The translations under genes and the position numbers were made by a program. From positions 1 through 45,580 of the forward strand of contig NZ_BMHE01000054.1 of the NCBI RefSeq assembly GCF_014640555.1: DNA of 45,580 nucleotides. Reading direction: 5' to 3'. Below, piece after piece: positions 1 through 7,758 of this stretch (within the stretch, counting starts at the first letter, position 1; every line of letters begins with the position of its first letter). Source of the stretch: Paenibacillus marchantiophytorum. Lineage in GTDB: Bacteria > Bacillota > Bacilli > Paenibacillales > NBRC-103111. The notes below the pieces were generated by a model. It searched no databases, had not been told where the DNA came from, and worked only from the letters and a program-made list of their open reading frames with translations.

Positions 1-83
1 CGAAGGAACAAATCCGCTCGACTTGCATGTATTAGGCACGCCGCCAGCGTTCGTCCTGAGCCAGGATCAAACTCTCCATAGTA
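1..83 (-). rRNA. 16S ribosomal RNA, 5' end only
   Basis: The reverse complement contains the universal 16S primer site AGAGTTTGATCCTGGCTCAG (plus-strand 56-75), followed by the conserved GACGAACGCTGGCGGCG block and the start of variable region V1. The gene runs leftward and is cut by the window start, so only about 80 bases of the 5' end are present. The mature 5' end is placed near 83 by analogy with other Bacilli; the exact base is inferred. Confidence 0.97.
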
Positions 84-188
84 GCGAACAATTGCTTGTC
101 CGTATATCTGAAAGCTGAAATGCTCAATTGACTTGCTAGCGAGATTTTACAATCTCTTTTTGAACGATTGCTCGTTCGTGCTTACTCA

Positions 189-214
189 CTCGTTGTTCAG
201 TTTTCAAAGATCAA
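189..214 (-). promoter_or_regulatory. rRNA leader element
   Basis: On the minus strand this reads TTGATCTTTGAAAACTGAAC and a few more bases. The CTTTGAAAACTGAAC block is typical of pre-16S leaders and 16S-23S spacers in Bacilli, where it is linked to rRNA processing and antitermination. It lies between promoter P1 and the 16S start. The match is seen in the sequence; the role is from general knowledge. Confidence 0.6.
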
Positions 215-255
215 TTTCTTTCGTTCACTGCCGTGTTACCGGAGCAGCGAGAAGT

Positions 256-285
256 AATATACCACAGCTCGTTCATCAATTGCAA
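256..285 (-). promoter_or_regulatory. rRNA promoter P1 (proximal)
   Basis: On the minus strand there is a -35 box TTGCAA (280-285), an 18-base spacer and a -10 box TATATT (256-261), about 175 bases upstream of the 16S start. It is followed by a GC-rich start region and the leader element. Confidence 0.65.
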
Positions 286-354
286 GCATTTATTTTTCTC
301 AACAATTTCTGTCGTTATCTGTCGGTGTTTGCTGCTTCAAAAGCAACGAGGACT

Positions 355-383
355 AATGTACCATGCTCAGCCAGCAATTACAA
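355..383 (-). promoter_or_regulatory. rRNA promoter P2 (distal)
   Basis: On the minus strand there is TTGTAA (378-383), a 17-base spacer and TACATT (355-360). It resembles P1 in the boxes and in flanking bases, and sits about 99 bases further upstream, the usual tandem arrangement for rRNA operons in Bacilli. Bases 421-521, between here and the next gene, hold only a weak hairpin (around 467-482) and nothing else I recognise. Confidence 0.6.
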
Positions 384-521
384 CCCCTTTGGAAATGTTC
401 CACTATTGCCATTGTTTTGAATGTTCTCTCATACTTTTGCAAATAAAAAAGCACCTCTTTACCAGAGTTGTTCGACTCTAATAAAAGGATGCCCCTATTT
501 ACCTGAATAGGATAGTAAGGA

Positions 522-911
522 TCATCGCGTCGATTGAAAAAATTCGATGCGCTCTCCATCCAAACCATTAAAGAAAAAGTATCTCGAGCCGTTCGGAAGC
601 GCAGTAATTTCCGTATCCAATTGCTCAACGTTCAATCCTTGTATTCTAGCAAATTCTAAATCAATGTCATCCACAGTAAAAGCTAAATGATGAACTTTGC
701 CTTCTTGCGGCAGGTTTCCGTTATAACCTTCGATCAATTCTACTTCCGTTTCATTCAACTGTTCAAATCCCAGAAATCCAAGTCGAATCACACCATTGGT
801 ATGAAGCAGCGTACCTTTGTGTTTAAGCCCGCTGACTTCTTCATAGAAACGAATGGACGCTTCCAAATTTGCAACCATGACGCCGACATGCTCCAATTTC
901 AAAACTGCCAA
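522..911 (-). CDS. VOC family (glyoxalase/bleomycin-resistance fold) protein
   Basis: This is a 129-residue single-domain protein. The start LEHVGVMVANLEASIRFY and the second half (HHLAFTVDDID, then a closing RIEFFQ) form the paired beta-alpha-beta-beta-beta units of the vicinal oxygen chelate superfamily. The likely metal ligands are His and Glu residues in LEHVG, VELIEG, VHHLAF and RIEFF, as in lactoylglutathione lyase-like enzymes. The start chosen is TTG at 911, preceded by GGGAGG with 8 bases spacing; extending upstream to 929 would bypass this ribosome site. The fold is clear. The substrate cannot be told, because the family includes lyases, dioxygenases and resistance proteins. It stands alone between the rRNA promoters and a small unknown gene. 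Confidence 0.85.
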   Translation of the reverse strand: MAVLKLEHVGVMVANLEASIRFYEEVSGLKHKGTLLHTNGVIRLGFLGFEQLNETEVELIEGYNGNLPQEGKVHHLAFTVDDIDLEFARIQGLNVEQLDTEITALPNGSRYFFFNGLDGERIEFFQSTR

Positions 912-980
912 TACGATTACCTCCCACATTCATCTTCTTCTATTGTAATGAAATAAGCGCAGGAGGGCTAGATCTCGAAG

Positions 981-1202
981 TTAAGAAATACAAAGTGTCT
1001 CCATCTCGCCGTCTAACGAATAAAGCGTTACTTCTTGACTCGTAATATTGACTAAGCCAAGATCATCAAATATTTTTTTCACCTGAGCATTCGCTAGATG
1101 CTTAATTATCGTCTCGGCAACCACATGGATGTAGCCCTGATAATTGGGCTCAAAAAACACAAGAACCTCTTTTCCTTCAACTACTATTTTTGTATGCATC
1201 AT
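981..1202 (-). CDS. small protein of unknown function
   Basis: This is a 73-residue protein that I do not recognise. It starts ATG-ATG after a GGGGGTG ribosome site at 8-base spacing, so either Met could be used. The composition is that of a soluble mixed alpha/beta protein, with an opening strand pattern (TKIVVEGKEVLVFFEP) and a helix (VVAETIIKHLANAQVKKIFD). There is no signal peptide, membrane segment or Cys motif; the single Cys is near the C-terminus. It lies 69 bases upstream of the VOC gene on the same strand and could be co-transcribed with it. Reality as a gene rests on the good ribosome site and protein-like composition. Confidence 0.6.
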   Translation of the reverse strand: MMHTKIVVEGKEVLVFFEPNYQGYIHVVAETIIKHLANAQVKKIFDDLGLVNITSQEVTLYSLDGEMETLCIS

Positions 1203-1296
1203 GCCGGCAACACCCCCAATTCGGATAGTTCAATTGTATATATTGGAAACTAGGAAAGTGTGAAGATCCTATTAGTTATTTGTTAGGTCATGAAAT

Positions 1297-1326
1297 TTCA
1301 CTTCAGAGTTAGACTCGGTGTATACT
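1297..1326 (+). promoter_or_regulatory. candidate promoter of the small gene at 1360
   Basis: TTCACT (1297-1302), an 18-base spacer and TATACT (1321-1326), 33 bases before the ATG. The -35 box is only a moderate match to a sigma-A site. Confidence 0.4.
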
Positions 1327-1359
1327 GAATATAAAGGATCCGATTGGAGGGTACAGATC

Positions 1360-1638
1360 ATGAGGTTGCTAAAGCTTCTTCAAATTTACGAAGTGGATGG
1401 ATTTACCCCTAAGCATCGTTCGGAACGATTCGATTTTGATCAGATTCAAGGGCAGACTTTCTGTGAGATGAACCCTACCGAGGTCGGGTCTTCTATGATG
1501 TTAACTGCTGTAAACCGCTATATCCCTTTCAGAACAACCAGCGTGCAAGCGATAGATCGAGACGGCATGGATTTCCGAGTGCTGACTCGCAACACGATAT
1601 ATCACTTTGAAGTTCATATGGATCGTAAAGCCAATTAA
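1360..1638 (+). CDS. small protein of unknown function
   Basis: This 92-residue protein begins MRLLKLLQIYEVDGF and ends HFEVHMDRKAN. The start at 1360 is chosen because GGAGGG lies 8 bases upstream; the longer in-frame version from 1318 would begin inside the candidate promoter region. It is a soluble protein without a signal peptide or recognisable motif. A strong intrinsic terminator overlaps its stop codon, and a promoter-like sequence lies just upstream, so it appears to be a one-gene transcription unit. I do not recognise the family and give no function. Confidence 0.65.
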   Translation: MRLLKLLQIYEVDGFTPKHRSERFDFDQIQGQTFCEMNPTEVGSSMMLTAVNRYIPFRTTSVQAIDRDGMDFRVLTRNTIYHFEVHMDRKAN

Positions 1639-1664
1639 CCTTTGGAAGGTGAACGGCTTTTTTT
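1629..1664 (+). terminator. intrinsic terminator of the small gene
   Basis: The outer stem is AGCC/GGCT and the inner stem ACCTT/AAGGT with loop TGG, followed by seven T. The left arm overlaps the last codons of the gene. Confidence 0.8.
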
Positions 1665-1779
1665 GTGTATTTTTATAATAATAATTTCTTCACTTCTCAA
1701 AAACTAGCAATCTCCTATATACTAATAGACGTATTATTAACCTACGTTCTATTAATTTGAAGGAGGACGATTTCACTTT

Positions 1780-3930
1780 ATGAAAAAAACATTGACCACC
1801 CGTCTCACTGCACTTGCTCTTGTAACCGTTCTTACCAGTTCATTCGCCAGCAGTATGGCCTTCGCTGAATCCGCAGCAGCCACTTCCCCAACTACGATTA
1901 AATCAGACATGCGCCTTGCCGTTGACAAAGGAGTAGTTGAGGGTTACGGCGATAGTGACTATCGCGGTGCTAATGAAGCAACACGTGCTGAAGTTGTGAC
2001 CATGATCAATCGTGCTGCTAATTTAACGAAGGCGGATGCCGGCTCTGCGACATTCTCCGACCTTGCTGCTTGGCAGAAACAAGCTGTAGCCAATGCGGTT
2101 GCAGCTAAGTTGATCAGCGGTTTCGCTGACGGGACGTTTCACCCGAATGCTTCTGTTACACGCCAAGAGCTGGCTGAGCTGATCGTGAGAGTTGTCACGG
2201 GCGGTCAGATGCCGAAGGTGAATGAGAATGTTTTGAACTATTTCAAAGACTCCGCTTCGATCGCCCAAGCGTCTCGCCCTTATGTGGCCTATGCCGTCAT
2301 TAGCGGGATTTTCGCTCCTTCACTCGACGGCAACTTCAATCCGACCGCCGCTGTCACGCGCGATGAAGTCGCTAAAGCACTGAAGCCTGTGCTATTTAAA
2401 GTGGTTGATATTTTATCGACAAATGATATTCATGGTAAAATCGAAGTCGGTTTTGACAAAAAACGCAATCAAGGGCAAGGCGGCATCGAAACGCTCGGTG
2501 GGATTGTGAATGATTTCCGTGCTGTTAATCCGAAAGGCACTGTCGTTGTTGACGGCGGAGACGCTTGGCAGGGAACACTGATTTCCAATACGACGAACGG
2601 TCAGTCCGTGATGGATACTATGGCTCAGGTCAACTATGATGCTGCCGCAATTGGCAACCACGAATTCGATTTTGGCCGCGACGTTCTCATCAACAACATC
2701 AAAAACGCCAAGTTCCCAATTCTGGGAGCGAACATTATTGATGACAAAAGCGGCAAACGTGTCGACTGGACACAACCGTACGTCATTGTTGAAAAAGATG
2801 GCCTCAAGATCGGCATTATCGGCTTCGCCACACCGCAAACAAAGACAACGACCAAGTCAACCAATATCGCAGGACTCTCTTTTGTAAATCCAGCTCCGCT
2901 AGCCAAGGAATTGTCCGAGGAACTGCGCGCCAAAGGCGTTGACATCATTATGGTCACTTCCCACCTGCCTGGTGAGCAGAACCAAAAATCACAGGAAATC
3001 ATCAGTGAACTAGCCGATTTGGCCAATGGCACAGGAAACGGAACGCTGGATGCGATCGTTGGCGGACACTCGCACTTGCGTGTATCCGGCATTGTGAACG
3101 GAATCCCCGTGGTTGAAGCGCAAAGCTGGCTTTATGCGGTCGGCCATATTCAACTATTCGTTGATAAAACCACTAAAAAAGTCGTATCATCGAATGCTAG
3201 TTTGCTAGAAACATATACGAACCTAACCACGGCTGATGCCAAGATTCATCAAACGGTCGAGGATTACAAAGCTAAAATCTCAACGAAATCCAGCGAAGTG
3301 GAAGTTGTTGTTGCTGAACCGCTTACCCGGAAATCATTCCGTTATGCAGCGAATGGCAGCGTTGAACGCGATGGCGCTACACAGCTCGGAAACAGCATCA
3401 CGGATGCGATGCGGGCTACCGAGAAGTCGGACATTGCCTTCACCAACATCGGCGGCGTTCGTGCTGATTTGGATAAAGGCGATCTGACGTATGGTAAAAT
3501 GTTTGAAGTTTTCCCTTTCGGCAATTACAACGTTACAGGTACCATGACAGCAGCGCAAATCAAGAAGGCTTTGGAAGTAACCGATAAGTACTCCAATCTC
3601 CCGGCTATCCAATTCTCTGGCTTAAAAGTCGAGTGGGATAGCACGAAACCGCTTGGCGAGAAATATTCGAAGATCACCCTCGTAGATGGAACTCCCATTT
3701 ATGTGGATGGCAAGTTCAATACGGATCGAACCTTCAAAGTGACAACCAATGATTTCATGGCAACGGGCAGCGGTGACGGATTTACCGTTTTCGGGGAAGT
3801 GAAAGACTGGAAAGACGGAGCCGTTATGCTGGATGCTTGGGTAGATTATGCGAAATCATTGAAGGCTGCAGGCAAGCAACTGTCCGTGCAAGACGATGGA
3901 CGCGATGTGCGTTTGGATTTGAAAAAATAG
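1780..3930 (+). CDS. secreted SLH-anchored 5'-nucleotidase / 2',3'-cyclic phosphodiesterase family protein
   Basis: This 716-residue secreted enzyme probably removes phosphate from nucleotides outside the cell. Order of parts: signal peptide 1-29 (cleavage after SSMAFA); three S-layer homology repeats at about 43-82, 90-138 and 154-203, which bind secondary cell wall polymer; a calcineurin-like metallophosphatase domain about 208-460; and a 5'-nucleotidase C-terminal domain about 510-690. Metal-site motifs are present: NDIHG (215-219), GGDAWQG (259-265), GNHEFD (292-297), SHLPG (394-398) and GGHSHLR (428-434). The C-terminal domain has NIGGVRAD and TNDFMATGSGDGF, which form the nucleotide pocket in UshA-type enzymes. 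A GGAGGA site precedes the ATG. Family membership is firm. Substrate preference (UshA-like, YfkN-like or broader) is not decided by sequence. Expression may respond to phosphate, but I see no Pho box. Confidence 0.93.
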   Translation: MKKTLTTRLTALALVTVLTSSFASSMAFAESAAATSPTTIKSDMRLAVDKGVVEGYGDSDYRGANEATRAEVVTMINRAANLTKADAGSATFSDLAAWQKQAVANAVAAKLISGFADGTFHPNASVTRQELAELIVRVVTGGQMPKVNENVLNYFKDSASIAQASRPYVAYAVISGIFAPSLDGNFNPTAAVTRDEVAKALKPVLFKVVDILSTNDIHGKIEVGFDKKRNQGQGGIETLGGIVNDFRAVNPKGTVVVDGGDAWQGTLISNTTNGQSVMDTMAQVNYDAAAIGNHEFDFGRDVLINNIKNAKFPILGANIIDDKSGKRVDWTQPYVIVEKDGLKIGIIGFATPQTKTTTKSTNIAGLSFVNPAPLAKELSEELRAKGVDIIMVTSHLPGEQNQKSQEIISELADLANGTGNGTLDAIVGGHSHLRVSGIVNGIPVVEAQSWLYAVGHIQLFVDKTTKKVVSSNASLLETYTNLTTADAKIHQTVEDYKAKISTKSSEVEVVVAEPLTRKSFRYAANGSVERDGATQLGNSITDAMRATEKSDIAFTNIGGVRADLDKGDLTYGKMFEVFPFGNYNVTGTMTAAQIKKALEVTDKYSNLPAIQFSGLKVEWDSTKPLGEKYSKITLVDGTPIYVDGKFNTDRTFKVTTNDFMATGSGDGFTVFGEVKDWKDGAVMLDAWVDYAKSLKAAGKQLSVQDDGRDVRLDLKK

Positions 3931-3951
3931 TAGCAGCTATCATTTGTACTT

Positions 3952-3998
3952 AGAGCTTTTGATCTTGTCCGAATGTTGGATGAGGTCAGAGGCTTTTT
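3952..3998 (+). terminator. intrinsic terminator of the nucleotidase gene
   Basis: A 19-base-pair stem with several G-U pairs (arms 3952-3970 and 3978-3996), a 7-base loop, and a closing T run. Confidence 0.8.
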
Positions 3999-4011
3999 AT
4001 CATTTAAATAC

Positions 4012-4040
4012 TTTACTACTTTACCAAGTTAATGTATTAT
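4012..4040 (+). promoter_or_regulatory. promoter of the aminotransferase gene
   Basis: TTTACT (4012-4017), 17 bases, TATTAT (4035-4040). An inverted repeat CTTTACT/AGTAAAG (4011-4017 and 4044-4050) brackets the whole promoter and could be an operator; that role is inferred. Confidence 0.6.
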
Positions 4041-4075
4041 TACAGTAAAGCAATTATGAATAGGAGTGACTCTGT

Positions 4076-5182
4076 ATGAGCAACCGAACTACCGTAAATA
4101 TTCGTCCTCGCAACGTGTTAAGTGACATGAAACCTTATTCCCCTGGCAAGCCGATTTGGGAGGTCCAACGTGAATTAGGCATCGAAAAGGTGATTAAACT
4201 CGCTTCCAATGAGAATCCGCTCGGCCCCTCCCCACTTGCGCTTGCGGCGATTCAAGATTATCTCTCGGATATCCACCGCTACCCTGACGCGGATACCGTT
4301 GATCTGCGTGCTGCGATCGCCAAGAAGTATCAGTTCACTTCTGATGAAGTGCTTGTTACGAATGGCGCCGACGAGCTCATAACGCTCATATCGGAAGCCT
4401 TCCTGGAACCAGGCGATGAAATCGTTGTTCCTTCTCCAACGTTCAGCGAATATGAATTCGGGGCGAATCTGATGGGAACCCACGTCGTCGAGGTGCCTCT
4501 GCGTGAAGATTACAGCTATGATATCCAGGATATCCTTGCCGCTGTAACTGCCAAAACCAAACTGCTTTACATTTGCTCCCCTAACAATCCAACAGGTACA
4601 TATATGAAGAAACAGGATTTGCACCAGTTGGTAGATCAGCTTCCTGCACACGTTTTGGTGATTTTTGACGGTGCCTACAGTCACTTCGTGACTGCAGACG
4701 ATTACTGCGATGGCCTAGAGCTTGTCAAAGCGGGCTATCCGATCATTGTGACCCAAACTTTCTCCAAAATATATGGGTTGGCAGGCATCCGGGTTGGTTA
4801 TGGCATCGCGTCACCGTCTATTCTGCAGCATATTCGTCAGGTCAAAGAGCCTTTTAACGTCAATGCGCTAGCCCAAGTAGGCGCTGTGGCGGCTATCTTG
4901 GATGACGAACATGTGCAAGCCACACGCAATTTGAATGCTCTTGAACGCGAAAAACTATACGAAAACTTGCAAGCGTTAGGGATCCATTTTACACGCAGCA
5001 TGAGTAACTTTGTCTTAATTGATCTTGGACCTGAAGCCAAATCAATCTATGATAAACTGATGTGCAAAGGGATTATCGTTCGTTACGGAGCCGGTTGGAA
5101 TCTCCCCAATCATGTGCGGATATCCATCGGATCAGCGGAAGAACAAGAAGCATTCCTTATCGCCCTTCGCGAAGTGCTGTAA
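4076..5182 (+). CDS. hisC: histidinol-phosphate aminotransferase family (HisC-like), PLP-dependent
   Basis: This 368-residue class I/II aminotransferase has the HisC layout: SNENPLG near the N-terminus, PSPTFSEYE, CSPNNPTGT, and the Schiff-base lysine in QTFSKIYGLAGIRVGYG, followed by an Arg-containing RISIGS segment near the C-terminus. HisC transfers an amino group from glutamate to imidazole acetol phosphate in histidine synthesis; close paralogues act on aromatic amino acids. The motif that is usually DEAY is DGAY here (FDGAYSHF), keeping the pyridine-contacting Asp and the Tyr. The gene stands alone with its own promoter, outside any his operon, so it may be a second copy with aromatic aminotransferase duty. 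AGGAG precedes the ATG. Confidence 0.85.
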   Translation: MSNRTTVNIRPRNVLSDMKPYSPGKPIWEVQRELGIEKVIKLASNENPLGPSPLALAAIQDYLSDIHRYPDADTVDLRAAIAKKYQFTSDEVLVTNGADELITLISEAFLEPGDEIVVPSPTFSEYEFGANLMGTHVVEVPLREDYSYDIQDILAAVTAKTKLLYICSPNNPTGTYMKKQDLHQLVDQLPAHVLVIFDGAYSHFVTADDYCDGLELVKAGYPIIVTQTFSKIYGLAGIRVGYGIASPSILQHIRQVKEPFNVNALAQVGAVAAILDDEHVQATRNLNALEREKLYENLQALGIHFTRSMSNFVLIDLGPEAKSIYDKLMCKGIIVRYGAGWNLPNHVRISIGSAEEQEAFLIALREVL

Positions 5183-5231
5183 GAAGCTTGGAGAAATTCC
5201 TGTTAGATTTCGTTCCCAATCGAAACAAAAT

Positions 5232-5277
5232 AGAGGCTGCTCTCTAGGTTTATAACCTTTTGAGTTAGCCTCTTTTT
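5232..5277. terminator. bidirectional terminator; copy 1 of a 42-base palindromic repeat
   Basis: Stem AGAGGCT/AGCCTCT with an inner AGGTT/AACCT hairpin, and T runs on both sides. It lies between the convergent aminotransferase and LacI-type genes. Bases 5232-5273 match, in opposite orientation, a 42-base palindrome at 20749-20790 at about 34 of 42 positions. Confidence 0.8.
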
Positions 5278-5278
5278 G

Positions 5279-6370
5279 TTACATAGGAGGAAGATTGTGA
5301 ATTCTAGGGGTTACTGCCGATTTGCGAACGATGAGATCGCCGCGTATCTGGATCGTTTCGGCTGGCGAGTCCCGGTTGGCGATTCGCCAAAACAGCACAT
5401 CGACCCCTCGCTTGCCAATTGTTTCTTTGGTTACGTTCACTGTCGTAAGCTCTTGAACGCCCGGATAATCAGGCTCATTATTATCGAATCCCGTCACGGA
5501 TACTTCATCCGGAACGGAAACTCCTAACGAGCGTAAAGCAGCAACCGCTGCAAAAGCGACGCGATCGTTCGCACATACAAGCGCTGAGGGTAGCGTCGTT
5601 CGCTCCAAATGAGGCCGCAGCGCCTCGCGAATCTGCTCTTCTTGCATGTGCGCATCGAGGTATTCAAGATGAAGCAGCTTCTGAAAAGGCTCCGGCGAGT
5701 AAGCTATGCCTGCCTCCTCAAGCGCTTCTCGGAAACCATGCCAACGTTCACGGAAGCTTTTGGAAAAAGCGGTATTGCCAATGAATTGGACAGAGCGATG
5801 TTCAAGTCCCAATAAATATTGCACAATGCGATAGGCGCTGTCACGGTTGTTGGCAAACACTTGGTCCGCAGAGATAAAAGGGTCATCATGGTCTAGCAGA
5901 ACAAGCGGCAATCCAAGACGCTGAACCTCAAGCAAAAGCGAACGGGAGATTTCACCGACACCGATGACTCCAGCGAGCCCCTGCGGCCGCAAACTGCTAT
6001 TGAGTCCTTCCGCTGAATTCAGCGTGAGTGTCAGCATATCTGCCCCTCTGTTCTCCAGCTCTTTGGAGATTCCATCGAGAATTTTCCCCCAATACGTCGA
6101 TTCCTTCGTTTGATGCCGGATGTTAGGCATCAGCACAAGGACTGTACCTATCCCCTCTTCCAACCCTTGGGTTCCCCAACGTTTATCCGAATCTGTCGGT
6201 GCAGCGAACGTTTTTTTCTGCGCAAGGTAACCGAGCTGCCCTGCCATTTGCATGACACGCTGCCTGGTCGCTTCACTAACACCTGACTTTCCGGAAAGTG
6301 CTTTGGACACGACATATTTGGAGACACTGAGACGATCGGCAATCTCTTGCATCGTTATCTTTTGTGACAC
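5279..6370 (-). CDS. LacI-family transcriptional regulator
   Basis: This 363-residue repressor has an N-terminal LacI helix-turn-helix (ITMQEIADRLSVSKYVVSKALSGKSGVSEATRQRV) and hinge, then a periplasmic-binding-protein-like sensor domain from about residue 75, with the typical VCANDRVAFAAVAALRSLGVSVPDEVSVTGFDN segment. It is divergent from the sugar 2-epimerase gene, so it probably responds to a manno- or gluco-oligosaccharide and controls the neighbouring uptake and breakdown genes. The start is GTG at 6370 behind a weak GGGTG; an ATG at 6352 has no ribosome site. A candidate operator lies in the divergent spacer (6421-6448). The ligand is inferred from neighbours only. Confidence 0.9.
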   Translation of the reverse strand: MSQKITMQEIADRLSVSKYVVSKALSGKSGVSEATRQRVMQMAGQLGYLAQKKTFAAPTDSDKRWGTQGLEEGIGTVLVLMPNIRHQTKESTYWGKILDGISKELENRGADMLTLTLNSAEGLNSSLRPQGLAGVIGVGEISRSLLLEVQRLGLPLVLLDHDDPFISADQVFANNRDSAYRIVQYLLGLEHRSVQFIGNTAFSKSFRERWHGFREALEEAGIAYSPEPFQKLLHLEYLDAHMQEEQIREALRPHLERTTLPSALVCANDRVAFAAVAALRSLGVSVPDEVSVTGFDNNEPDYPGVQELTTVNVTKETIGKRGVDVLFWRIANRDSPAETIQIRGDLIVRKSAVTPRIHNLPPM

Positions 6371-6407
6371 TAGGGTTCACCCATTTCATTTAGCAACCAA
6401 GGCTAGA

Positions 6408-6437
6408 TTGGTGTATACTATTTGTTAGCATTATATT
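6408..6437 (+). promoter_or_regulatory. candidate promoter of the 2-epimerase gene
   Basis: TTGGTG (6408-6413), 18 bases, TATATT (6432-6437). The -10 box falls inside the palindrome at 6421-6448, so a bound repressor would block it. Confidence 0.45.
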
Positions 6438-6448
6438 ATCATAACAAA
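6421..6448. promoter_or_regulatory. candidate operator in the lacI-type/epimerase divergent region
   Basis: A perfect inverted repeat TTTGTTA...TAACAAA with 14 bases between the arms. The left half (TTTGTTAGCATTAT) recurs with one change on the minus strand at 12015-12028, upstream of the sugar importer operon. It lacks the usual central CG of LacI operators, so assignment to the adjacent regulator is an inference. Confidence 0.5.
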
Positions 6449-6505
6449 CAAAATTAGTGCTACCTATTTTAGACGATTTCAAAAAAGATTGGAGATATGC
6501 ACAAC

Positions 6506-7714
6506 ATGACAACGACAGAAACGGTAAAATCGACTTTAGCGGAGCACATGCACAAGGAACTTCTATCTCTTCTCTCGTTCTGGGCAGATTACACAGTTGA
6601 TGAACAACATGGCGGTTTCCTCGGCGCTATCGACAGCGATATGACGGTGCAAGCAGAAGCCCCTAAAGGCTTGGTTCTCAACGCGCGCATTTTATGGACG
6701 TTTGCCAAAGGTTACCGCATGTTCCAAACAGAGCAATACCTGCACTTGGCGCAGCGTGCCTATGACTATTTGACCACTTACTTCTATGATCCAACTTATG
6801 GCGGCTATTACTGGGCGGTTGATTACAAAGGCCAACCTTTAGAGCCAAGAAAGCATATCTACGGGCAGGCCTTTACTCTATACGCGTTATCGGAGTTCTA
6901 TCTGGCCTCTGGTTCCCCGGAAGTTTTGGAAAAGGCCAAGAAGCTCTATGCCGAGATGGAAGCCTACAGCTATGACCCTGTAAACAAAGGGTATTATGAG
7001 GCTTTTGCTCAAGATTGGTCACGGCAAGAAGGTGACGCGCGCTTCAACATCTACGCTCAAAATGATGCGAAATCGATGAACTCCCATCTTCACATTATGG
7101 AAGCCTACACGAACTTGCTTCGCGCCTGGGATCTGCCCCATCTGCGCAGCAGGCTGAAGGAACTGATTGAAGTGACACTGGAACATATCGTGGTCGCGTC
7201 CAATGAAAGTTTTGCGCTGTATTTCGATGCCCAGTGGCAGGTGACTTCCCATGAGGTATCGCCTGGGCATGATATCGAGGGCAGTTGGCTGTTAGATGAA
7301 GCCGCTCATATCCTTGGCGATGAAACTCTGATCGCCAAGGTTAAGAAAGTGGCGCTAGAGATGGCGGAAGCCGTGCTTCAACACGGCTTGGACATAGACG
7401 GAGCCGTATGGAACGAAACAGACGGCCACGGCAAGGTCCTTGATGCCGATAAGGATTGGTGGCCGCAGGCCGAGGCTGTCGTCGGCTTCGTCAATGCCTA
7501 CACTTCCTCCGGCGAGGAGAAGTTCCTCGAAGCTGCGGTGAAGACGTGGGACTTCATCGAGACGACCCTCATTGACCGCGAACATGGCGAGTGGCATGGC
7601 CGCGTGTCCCAGGACCGCGTCCCCTATGCCAAGGACCAGAAGGTCAATGCTTGGAAGTGCCCGTATCATAACAGCCGCGCTTGTTTTGAAGTGGTTGAGC
7701 GGTTCAAGCGTTAA
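6506..7714 (+). CDS. cellobiose/mannobiose 2-epimerase-like (N-acylglucosamine 2-epimerase family)
   Basis: This cytoplasmic (alpha/alpha)6-barrel enzyme of about 402 residues probably converts the reducing-end sugar of a beta-1,4-disaccharide between gluco and manno forms. Numbered from an upstream in-frame ATG at 6497, visible motifs are LNARILWTFAKGYR (61-74), RKHIYGQAF (118-126), MNSHLHIMEAY (194-204), SPGHDIEGSWL (255-265), DWWPQAEA (320-327) and KCPYHNSRACFE (387-398). His258 and His391 fit the two general acid/base histidines of cellobiose 2-epimerases. The start at 6506 is preferred because GGAG is 11 bases upstream, while it is only 2 bases from the ATG at 6497. Next to a GH113 mannanase-like gene, mannobiose is a likely substrate. 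Plain N-acylglucosamine epimerase activity is less likely given the motifs. Confidence 0.85.
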   Translation: MTTTETVKSTLAEHMHKELLSLLSFWADYTVDEQHGGFLGAIDSDMTVQAEAPKGLVLNARILWTFAKGYRMFQTEQYLHLAQRAYDYLTTYFYDPTYGGYYWAVDYKGQPLEPRKHIYGQAFTLYALSEFYLASGSPEVLEKAKKLYAEMEAYSYDPVNKGYYEAFAQDWSRQEGDARFNIYAQNDAKSMNSHLHIMEAYTNLLRAWDLPHLRSRLKELIEVTLEHIVVASNESFALYFDAQWQVTSHEVSPGHDIEGSWLLDEAAHILGDETLIAKVKKVALEMAEAVLQHGLDIDGAVWNETDGHGKVLDADKDWWPQAEAVVGFVNAYTSSGEEKFLEAAVKTWDFIETTLIDREHGEWHGRVSQDRVPYAKDQKVNAWKCPYHNSRACFEVVERFKR

Positions 7715-7718
7715 ACAC

Positions 7719-7746
7719 AAAAAACCCGCCCATAACCAGGGCGGGT
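7719..7746. terminator. terminator between convergent epimerase and GH113 genes
   Basis: Perfect stem CCCGCCC/GGGCGGG (7725-7731 and 7739-7745). The T run is on the minus strand (bases 7719-7724), so it mainly ends the leftward GH113 transcript. Confidence 0.85.
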
Positions 7747-7758
7747 ACAATCCAATCC

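Noticed and set aside
2413..3092. Antisense reading frames of 141 and 152 residues within the nucleotidase gene
   Set aside because: They lie opposite a well-supported gene, lack ribosome sites and have low-complexity, non-protein-like composition.
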